Below, one piece after another: positions 1 to 7,972 of a stretch of 64,000 nt of DNA (position 1 is the stretch's first letter; every line of letters begins with the position of its first letter). Made by a program: the position numbers and the translations under genes. Origin of the DNA: an uncultured Bacteroidota bacterium (GTDB taxonomy: Bacteria > Bacteroidota > Bacteroidia > Chitinophagales > Chitinophagaceae); assembly GCA_903927185.1 (NCBI GenBank), contig CAIYLW010000045.1, positions 1 to 64,000 on the forward strand, written 5' to 3'. Under the pieces are notes generated by a model, which searched no databases, had not been told where the DNA came from, and was given only the letters and a program-made list of their open reading frames with translations.

Positions 1-116
1 ATAACTCATTGCAATTCTAACGCAATATTTCTACTTACTATTCTTGTCATTTCTATCAGGTACTCCATTTTTATTAACAAAAAAATAGTAACAATCTATT
101 TGTCTAATCCCAAGTC

Positions 117-611
117 ATGAAAAAATATATTTTCTACTCTACCATTATTTTTATTGCTTTATTTTCTTGTAATGAATCGAAAGAAGCAGATGTTAACTTA
201 ACTAAGTTTAACAAAAATCTTGTTGTTGCAAAACAATTCATAGAAGCTTTCTCCTCAAAGGATAGTACTAAAGAAGCCAGTTTACTAGCTGAAGATTTAA
301 TCGCTACTGGACCTGGAATCGGACAAGATTCAATTTCTAAAAAAACTTTTATTAATGGGGATAAAGATCACATGATTACGTTTAGTGATATTAAATTAAA
401 CAACGCTGAATATTCTCCAGGTTTAGATGCTAATTACAAAATTAGTCCAGATGTTAGAGTGTATGGTACTTGGATTCAAAAATTTGTTAAATCCGGAAAA
501 ATAAGTAAAATGAAATGGTATGCAGAATTTAAAATCAATGATGCAGGTAAAATATTCGGCTATAAAGAATACTGCGAACTTGCAGATATGAGCAAAGAAT
601 TAGATAGATAA
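117..611 (+). CDS. Small lipoprotein, NTF2/SnoaL-like
   Basis: Lipobox-like N-terminus (MKKYIFYSTIIFIALFSC); ~165 aa; resembles neighbouring paralogues. Confidence 0.7.
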   Translation: MKKYIFYSTIIFIALFSCNESKEADVNLTKFNKNLVVAKQFIEAFSSKDSTKEASLLAEDLIATGPGIGQDSISKKTFINGDKDHMITFSDIKLNNAEYSPGLDANYKISPDVRVYGTWIQKFVKSGKISKMKWYAEFKINDAGKIFGYKEYCELADMSKELDR

Positions 612-636
612 TTTATTTATAAAAACAATTAAACTT

Positions 637-1149
637 ATGCATAAAATATCATTCACTTTAGTTTTAATTATATTAATAATTTCTTGTGATACAAAACAAG
701 CAAAACCTGTTAAACATGATTACCCACCTAATGCCACAGGATATACATTAGATAGTACTGCTAATACAGATTTGGTGAAAAAGGCATTACATGCTTTAAT
801 TACCAATGATACGGTTACTTATAAAGATACCTATAGCAGTAATGCGATTTTTCACCACAATACTGATTCAATGAATTTATCGCAAAATATGGCAATGATA
901 AAGGCACAATTTGATAGCAAAATTGAAATGAAAATATTCGGGGTTCCTGAGATATGGGAATTAATAAATAATAATCCAGATAAGAATGGAATTAATCATT
1001 ATGTCTTATCGTTTATTGATTTTCAACTAACAAAAGGCGGTAGAAGTATGAAATTGAGTATTTCTTTTTGTGATTTAATTAAAGATGGAAAACAAGTTGA
1101 AGAATATTTGATTTATGATAAATCAAGTATTGCAGAATTTATGAAATAA
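637..1149 (+). CDS. Small lipoprotein, NTF2/SnoaL-like paralogue
   Basis: Lipobox (LIISC); C-terminal 'DLIKDGKQVEEYLIYD...FMK' matches neighbours. Confidence 0.7.
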   Translation: MHKISFTLVLIILIISCDTKQAKPVKHDYPPNATGYTLDSTANTDLVKKALHALITNDTVTYKDTYSSNAIFHHNTDSMNLSQNMAMIKAQFDSKIEMKIFGVPEIWELINNNPDKNGINHYVLSFIDFQLTKGGRSMKLSISFCDLIKDGKQVEEYLIYDKSSIAEFMK

Positions 1150-1179
1150 TTGAATTATTAATTTACAATAAAAAAAAGT

Positions 1180-1689
1180 ATGAAAAAGAGAGTATTAATT
1201 GCAATTACAGCAGCATCATTATTTGCTTGTAAATCTGAAACTAAAGAAGGTACAAACATTGTTAATCCTGATCAATTCGGGTATACTATCATTAAGTCTT
1301 CTAATATTGATATTGTTAAAGAAATAAATGTTGACCTAACAAATTATGATTTTGTAAAGCTCAGGTCTCATTATTTAGATAGCACTAAAGTCCATGACAA
1401 TTTAAATATTCAACAAATAGATGTGAATCTGGCTACTTTTATTCCAATGAAAAATGCAGGTATAAAATTCTCAATTGAAAGTGAGCCAATAATATTTGAA
1501 ATTATTGAAAAGCCTGATCCTGTAACAGGGTATACCAATTATGTTGACACCTATTATTTATTAGGAGTTACTAAAAATGGCAAAAAAAACTTATCTAAAT
1601 TGAATCAAATGTTTGCAATGAAGGACGGGAAAGTTCTTGAAGAATGGGATGTGTATGATACAGCTCCTTTTACCGACTTGATGAAATAA
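1180..1689 (+). CDS. Small lipoprotein, NTF2/SnoaL-like paralogue
   Basis: Lipobox (LFAC); C-terminal 'MKDGKVLEEWDVYDTAPFTDLMK'. Confidence 0.7.
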   Translation: MKKRVLIAITAASLFACKSETKEGTNIVNPDQFGYTIIKSSNIDIVKEINVDLTNYDFVKLRSHYLDSTKVHDNLNIQQIDVNLATFIPMKNAGIKFSIESEPIIFEIIEKPDPVTGYTNYVDTYYLLGVTKNGKKNLSKLNQMFAMKDGKVLEEWDVYDTAPFTDLMK

Positions 1690-1713
1690 TTAATTTTATA
1701 TTTTAATAATATT

Positions 1714-1742
1714 AGGGGCTCTTAGCAATAAGGGCCCTTTTT
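1714..1742 (+). terminator. Terminator-like hairpin after lipoprotein operon
   Basis: AGGGGCTCTTA-gcaa-TAAGGGCCCTTTTT stem-loop plus T-run. Confidence 0.7.
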
Positions 1743-1785
1743 AAAAATCAAGTAATAGGCTTCAATATAAAACTATTAGAAAATC

Positions 1786-1998
1786 ATGGAAGTACATCAC
1801 CATCCACAAGTAACGCATAAAGAAAAACCATGGAAAGAATATCTCCTTGAAGGTTTAATGATATTTCTAGCGGTAAGTTTAGGATTTATTGCCGAAAATA
1901 TTAGAGAGCATCTTTCCGAACAAAATAAAAAGAAAGAATTAATTGAAATGGTATCATTGGACAAGGAGTTAGGAGAAAAGCAATTTTTTGAATTATAA
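1786..1998 (+). pseudogene. Truncated single-TM protein (MEVHHHP... family)
   Basis: N-terminus 'MEVHHHP..HKEKPWKEYLLEGLMIFLAVSLGFIAENIREHLSE' resembles longer Bacteroidota membrane proteins as I recall them; ORF stops at 70 aa. Confidence 0.5.
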
Positions 1999-2393
1999 TA
2001 TTTTTTCTAATCTCTATTTATTTTTACTACGATAATGTCTGCGCCACATTATTATTATGATGGCCAATATGCCAAATAGAATTGGTAATGTCATTTCCTT
2101 TTTATTGTAATGTACTCATTTACACTATTTCAAACAATTCAATTAATTAAAGGCAACGCATTCCTGCATATTTTGTATATGTAATTGAAGTAATTGATAT
2201 AGTCTAAGAAAATAATGAAAAATTGTGTATGAAAAGTATATCAATGTCAATTAATCCACTTACTTTAAGAAAGTAATTAATCTAGCCTGTTGTTATTCTA
2301 ACGCAACAATTTTATTACGATTCTAGTAATTCCTAAAAGTAACCACCTAATTATTCATTGAAATAGATTATAAACTATTTCTAAAACAACATC

Positions 2394-2903
2394 ATGAAAA
2401 TATTCTTTTTATCACTAATTATCATTACAACAATCTTTTCTTGTTCTCCAACTCCTGAAGCAAAAGTTATTACTGATAAAGTAGATGTACACCAATCTGG
2501 TATAATCTATGACAGTTCAGCAAATCTTGATGCGATTATAGCTTTAAATAAGGATTTGGAAAATCTCGATTCAATTAGTTACAAAACTAAATATGCTGAC
2601 ACTGTTATTTTTTGGAATAATGATAAACAAACCCACTTATCTGAAAATGTTAGTTTTATTAAAACTTGTTTAAAAAATAAAGTTCAAGTTAAAGTTGAAA
2701 AAAATGGCCGATGGGGAAGTCGATTTAATCATAAAAATGGAACAACTGATGATTTTGTTTATCAATCAATAGATATACATTTTACAAGAGGTTCTAAATC
2801 TGTAGATGTAGAATTTTTTCAAGCTGACCAATTCAAAGATGGTAAAATTGTAAGAGAGTATAATTATTATGATCCAACAAATTTTAATACTTTACTAAAA
2901 TAG
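2394..2903 (+). CDS. Small lipoprotein, NTF2/SnoaL-like paralogue
   Basis: Lipobox (IFSC); 'DQFKDGKIVREYNYYDPTNFNTLLK' C-terminus. Confidence 0.7.
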   Translation: MKIFFLSLIIITTIFSCSPTPEAKVITDKVDVHQSGIIYDSSANLDAIIALNKDLENLDSISYKTKYADTVIFWNNDKQTHLSENVSFIKTCLKNKVQVKVEKNGRWGSRFNHKNGTTDDFVYQSIDIHFTRGSKSVDVEFFQADQFKDGKIVREYNYYDPTNFNTLLK

Positions 2904-2925
2904 GATTTTTCTTATGACATATAAT

Positions 2926-2956
2926 AAAAGGGATCTTAGCTATAATAGTCCCTTTT
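2926..2956 (+). terminator. Terminator-like hairpin
   Basis: AAAAGGGA...TCCCTTTT inverted repeat downstream of the 2394 ORF. Confidence 0.6.
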
Positions 2957-3069
2957 AGGAAAGATAATTAGTATCAATGCAAATATTATAAAATGATGGA
3001 TGTATATGATCTACACCTTGCACTAACTATAAACAAATAGAATTATTCAATTAAAGTAAATCATCAATT

Positions 3070-3528
3070 ATGAAAAAAATATTATTTTATTTTATTGTAT
3101 CAGTATCCTTTTTTTCATGTAAAACAAAAGAAACAAAATCTGCATTTGATTTAGTTAATGCAAAAAAGGAAATTGAAGCAGCCGAAAAAAACATATGTGA
3201 GTTAATGGCTAAAGGGGACTCAATTGGAAGCGCAAATTGTTATAGTAAAGATGCAAAAATGATGTTTAACAATCACCCTGCAATTTCAGGAAAAAGTAAT
3301 ATCACATCTGTCTTTTCAAAATGGGCTAAATGTTATCTACATGAAAAGACTTTAGAGGTTTGGGGTGATGAAAATTTCATAACTGAAGAAGGAGAATTTG
3401 AAACCCAAACGATAGATGGAAAAATACTTGATAAAGGTAAAGCATTAGTTATTTGGAAAAAAGAAGATGGTGTATGGAAATTGCATAGAGACATGCCTAG
3501 TTCAGATCTTCCAGTTGTAACAAAATAA
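3070..3528 (+). CDS. Small lipoprotein, SnoaL/DUF4440-like
   Basis: Lipobox (FFSC); 'MAKGDSIGSANCYSKDAKMMFNNHPAISGKSNI...LVIWKKEDGVWKLHRDMPSSDLP' typical of DUF4440-like proteins. Confidence 0.75.
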   Translation: MKKILFYFIVSVSFFSCKTKETKSAFDLVNAKKEIEAAEKNICELMAKGDSIGSANCYSKDAKMMFNNHPAISGKSNITSVFSKWAKCYLHEKTLEVWGDENFITEEGEFETQTIDGKILDKGKALVIWKKEDGVWKLHRDMPSSDLPVVTK

Positions 3529-3587
3529 GTATTCAAGTAGTGTAGCCTAAAACACCTTTCTATTTTAAATAATTTTTAAAAAATTAA

Positions 3588-4085
3588 AAAAATACATTTT
3601 TTCTCCTTCTATTATTTTTTATATTTAATCTTAATGCACAGAATATAAAGCCATATACCATTGTATGTTCAGAAACCTATGTAATTTATTCAAAAATTAA
3701 TCAAAGGTTATATAATCCTGCGGTATCTCTACCTAATAATTATCTTAAAGAAAATATATACCCTGTTTATTATATATCAGACGGTTATTACTCATTTCCA
3801 ATAATAGCGGAATCAAATAAACTCAGGGGTAATCATTGGGTATTAGATGGTAAGATTGAGTATGTAATTATTGTTTCCATTACTGGAAATGAAAAAAACA
3901 ATAATGTTTGGCTATATCAAAGGTGGCCTGGTTATACTTTTGATACATTGGTGAAATTTGATACCATTTTTACTCCTGCCTGGGAATCACCAAAACCACT
4001 AATTTCTGGAAAAGGGAATTCTTTTTTAGCAGTGATTCGAAAAGAGATTATTAATGTCAACAAAAGTAGTTACCCTACCAACTAA
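3588..4085 (+). CDS. Methionine-free open frame, putative secreted protein or start-defective gene
   Basis: Open from AAA 3588 to TAA 4083-4085; begins KNTFFLLLLFFIFNLNAQNIKPYT (signal-peptide-like); no ATG in frame; in-frame TAA at 3585-3587. Confidence 0.5.
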   Translation, partial: KNTFFLLLLFFIFNLNAQNIKPYTIVCSETYVIYSKINQRLYNPAVSLPNNYLKENIYPVYYISDGYYSFPIIAESNKLRGNHWVLDGKIEYVIIVSITGNEKNNNVWLYQRWPGYTFDTLVKFDTIFTPAWESPKPLISGKGNSFLAVIRKEIINVNKSSYPTN

Positions 4086-4117
4086 ATTGTCATCGAAAGT
4101 ATAGTAGGGAAAGCCAA

Positions 4118-4750
4118 TTAAGGGATTTTTATTATCTTCTCTTTTTTCTTCTCAATAAATTTCTTGTTCAACCAATTGGTAAGACATGCACTTCCGCCGC
4201 CTAAAATTGCTCCCACTAAAACATCAGAAGGGTAGTGTTGCCCTAAATACATTCTACTATAGCCAACTGCTGATGCCCATGTAAATGCTGGTAATGCTAC
4301 ATACCATTTTGGATAGGCTAAATAAATGGATGTAGCTGTTGTAAAAGCCAATGCAGTATGGGCTGAGGGCATTGATTTTCCTGTTTCATCTTTTTGATTA
4401 GGGAATACATCCAAAGGATATTTCACAAAAGGGCGATCTCTATTGATTGTAACTTTCATTACTTCAGTGATAGCCGCAGTGATTACTATAGATTCTGCCA
4501 GTTTAAAAGAATTCTTTTTTAGATTTTGATCGTGGTTGATCAACGAAGCTGCGAACATGCCAATAGGTGCAGCTACACAGAGCGGTTCAGACGTCGAAGA
4601 AATGTTTTTCCAGGTGCTGCTATTCGGGTTCGAAGGATTGATTTGTTTAAGCAAATTAATATCCCAATTCTGCGCATTAAGTTGATTGCAAAAAACGATA
4701 CTAGAAACTAGAAGTATTGAGAAACCGATTGACTTTATAAATGAATTCAT
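4118..4750 (-). CDS. PAP2-family phosphatase
   Basis: KVTINRDRPF, PSAHTALAF and SRMYLGQHYPSDVLVGA motifs. Confidence 0.9.
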   Translation of the reverse strand: MNSFIKSIGFSILLVSSIVFCNQLNAQNWDINLLKQINPSNPNSSTWKNISSTSEPLCVAAPIGMFAASLINHDQNLKKNSFKLAESIVITAAITEVMKVTINRDRPFVKYPLDVFPNQKDETGKSMPSAHTALAFTTATSIYLAYPKWYVALPAFTWASAVGYSRMYLGQHYPSDVLVGAILGGGSACLTNWLNKKFIEKKKEKIIKIP

Positions 4751-4760
4751 CTAGTTTATT

Positions 4761-4779
4761 TTTTGAATTTTGAATTTTT
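4761..4779. repeat. 19-nt repeat copy 1 (TTTTGAATTTTGAATTTTT)
   Basis: Identical to 6084-6102. Confidence 0.8.
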
Positions 4780-4784
4780 ACTTT

Positions 4785-7408
4785 TTAATTTAAATTAGCT
4801 AAGCTCTCTTCGATAGTCTTGATCCTAGCCACTGCATCAGCCTGTTTTTTTCTTTCAAATTCTACCACATCTGGTTTTGCATTTTGTACAAAACGTTCGT
4901 TCGATAATTTGATGGTTACGCTTTGCAGAAATTTTGTTTGATATTCTAAATCCTTCAACAATTCTGCTCTTAGTGTGGTTGCATCTAATACTTTTTCTGT
5001 CTCAATAAAGAATTTATCTTTTTCTATCGCAACTACAATACTATTGGCAATGGGTTCTGTTGTAAACTTTGTTTCCTCTGCGTTTACTTGCTTCGCCAAT
5101 ATTTTTTCAATAGCTTGATAACTACTAATGTTTTCAGCTTGTATATGCAGTTTAATGGTTTCTTTTGGCTTTAATTGATTCTTATTTCTCGCATCCCTTA
5201 AAGCCGATATTACATTCTTTAATAATTCTCCAGCAGCAGTAATTTCGGCGTTAACAGATTGGATAGGTTGGTTTTGTTTTACACAGAGATCATCTTTTTG
5301 CTCATTTAGTAAATGATAGATTTCTTCCGTGATAAATGGAACAAATGGATGCAATAATTGCATTAATTCCTCAAAATATACAACTGTTCTTTTGTAAACT
5401 GCAGTATCCATGGGTTGTTCAAAACCCGGCTTGATCCACTCTAAATACCAACTGCAGAAGTCATCCCATACTAACGAATAAATGATTTTCAAAGCTTCAC
5501 TTAAACGGAATTGTAGCATTAAAGTTTCTACTTCTGCTTTTACAGTATTGAGTCTATTTTCAAACCAATTAATGGCGAAATCATTTTTCAAATCTGTTCC
5601 TAAATCTGCCTGACGGGCATCCCACATTTTCAATAACTTCAAAGCATTCCATAATTTGTTATTGAAATTTCTTCCTTGTTCTAATGATGATTCATCAAAT
5701 AATAAATCATTACCTGCTGGGGATGCAATCATGATACCAAATCTTACTGCATCAGCACCATATTGATCGATCAGTCCAAGCAGATCTGGGGAGTTGCCTA
5801 AACTCTTACTCATTTTTCTTCCTTGCTTGTCCCTTACAATCCCTGTAAAATAAACATCGCTGAAAGGTTTCTCTCCACGATATTCATATCCTGCCATAAT
5901 CATTCGTGCTACCCAGAAGAAAATGATTTCAGGTGCAGTTACTAATGTATTAGTAGGATAATAATATTTCACTTCTGCATTGTCTGGATTCGATAAGCCT
6001 TTGAAAACTTCAAAAGGCCATAGCCAACTTGAGAACCAAGTATCTAAGCAATCTTCATCTTGCTTAATATCTTCCAGAGTAACTTTTGAATTTTGAATTT
6101 TTCAAAAGCTTCATCCAATGAATGCGCAACTACAAAAGATCCATCTTCTAAATAATAAGCTGGAATCCTATGTCCCCACCAAAGTTGGCGACTAATACAC
6201 CAATCTTTGATATTTTCCATCCAATGACGGTAGAGGTTCTTGAATTTTGTGGGATGAAAATTAATTTCATCATCCATCACAGCTTTCAAAGCCGGTTCTG
6301 AAATGGCTTTCATACTTACCCACCATTGTAAACTCAATCTAGATTCAACTACAGCATCAGTTCTTTCACTATATCCTACCTGGTTAGTATAATCTTCAAT
6401 CTTAACCAAATTACCTGCTGCTTCTAATGCAGGAATGATATTCTTGCGAACATCGAATCTATCTTCGCCAATAAATATTTGTGCGGCTTCACTCATCGTA
6501 CCATCATCATTCATGGTATCGATAATTTCGAGTTGGTATTTTTGTCCTAATTGATAATCGTTAATATCGTGAGCTGGCGTAACTTTTAACGCACCTGTTC
6601 CAAAATCTATTTCTACATATTCATCCGGGATGATGGGAATTCTTCTGTTTATTAAAGGAACAAAAGCAAATTTACCATGCAAGTGCTTAAAGCGGTCATC
6701 ATTTGGATTTACACAAATAGCTGTGTCGCCCATAATGGTTTCTGGTCTTACCGTTGCAATAGTAATAAATTCATGATGCGATTCAGAGCCAGTATCAATT
6801 CTGTATCGGATATAATATAACTTGCTCTGAACCTCTTTATAAATAACTTCTTCATCACTCAAGGCAGTCTTAGCTCGTACATCCCAGTTAATCATGCGCT
6901 TGCCCCGATAGATATGTCCCTTTGCAAATAGGTCGTTAAAAACCTTAATGACAGATTGATAATAATCTGGGTCCATTGTAAAAGAGGTGCGGTCCCAATC
7001 CAAGCTGCAACCCAATTTGCGTAATTGCTGTAAAATGATCCCACCATATTTCTCTTTCCATTCCCAGGCATAACTTAGAAACTCATCCCTTGTTAAAGAA
7101 GATTTAGCAATTCCCCTTTCACGGAGCATGGCTACAACTTTAGCTTCAGTGGCAATGGAAGCATGATCAGTACCGGGAACCCAACAAGCATTTTTGCCCA
7201 TCATTCTAGCCCTGCGTACCAAAATATCCTGAATAGAATTGTTAAGGCAATGACCCATATGTAATACTCCAGTAACATTTGGTGGAGGAATCACTACCGT
7301 ATAAGGTTCCCGATCATCAGGTTTACTATTGAAATAACCCTTTTCAATCCAATGGGCATTCCATTTTATTTCAACATCGGTAGGGATATAATTCTTACTC
7401 AGTTCCAT
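4785..7408 (-). CDS. valS: Valine--tRNA ligase, interrupted by a frameshift near 6084-6102
   Basis: ORFs 6044..7408 (HMGHCLNN signature, N-terminal part) and 4785..5972 (KMSKSLGN, C-terminal part) are consecutive parts of ValS in different frames; the gap translates [29 protein letters not shown]. Confidence 0.92.
6084..6102. repeat. 19-nt repeat copy 2, at the valS frameshift
   Basis: TTTTGAATTTTGAATTTTT, identical to 4761-4779. Confidence 0.8.
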
Positions 7409-7432
7409 GCTTACAGCTATAATTTAAGTGTG

Positions 7433-7440
7433 CAAAGGTA
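7433..7440 (-). promoter_or_regulatory. Putative -7 box (TACCTTTG) for valS
   Basis: Bacteroidota TAnnTTTG consensus, about 25 nt upstream of the valS ATG on the minus strand. Confidence 0.45.
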
Positions 7441-7487
7441 AGGAAAAGGGGGGTGGCTTAAAAGGGAAAGTCAATTTGGTTAAGAAT

Positions 7488-7730
7488 TTACCAAACCATA
7501 CTATTTTTTTGTAACTCGATTGTAGAAAAATCCATTTGAGATTGGTTGTCCTCATCAGAGTCTTCTTTTGTTGGAACCGATGTTGTAGATTTTCCAGCAA
7601 TACCAACAGCTGATCTACAGTTTTTTTCTGTGCTATTCACCCCTTTACAAATGGTATCGATAGCATCTTTGCGATTATTTACACATCCCATTAAGCTTAC
7701 GATACAAAGAATAAAAACTAAGGGTTTCAT
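7488..7730 (-). CDS. Small hypothetical lipoprotein
   Basis: MKPLVFILCIVSLMGC lipobox; start taken at the internal Met of ORF 7488..7751. Confidence 0.6.
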   Translation of the reverse strand: MKPLVFILCIVSLMGCVNNRKDAIDTICKGVNSTEKNCRSAVGIAGKSTTSVPTKEDSDEDNQSQMDFSTIELQKNSMVW

Positions 7731-7819
7731 ATTGTTTGGTTGACTATTCAAATTTAGTAACTAGGTTTAATTTTATAGGTTAAGAGATGTTAATTATAGC
7801 TAACGTACCAATAAATAAA

Positions 7820-7848
7820 TTGTTACATCCCTCGCATATATAAATTTG
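7820..7848 (+). promoter_or_regulatory. Putative Bacteroidota promoter
   Basis: TTG (7820-7822), N18, TAAATTTG (7841-7848). Confidence 0.45.
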
Positions 7849-7972
7849 TAGTTGAAAGGATCGTTTTATTACAACCGTTTAACTAATTTTCTTAGTTTTA
7901 AACCTAGAATGCTTTTTAAAGGGGATATTTTTCAGAAATAATAGACTTATAATCATTAATAGAAAGGACTAA

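Noticed and set aside
7424-7606. 60-aa minus-strand ORF between valS and the small lipoprotein
   Set aside because: Overlaps the better-supported lipoprotein ORF, has no recognisable features, and covers the putative valS promoter
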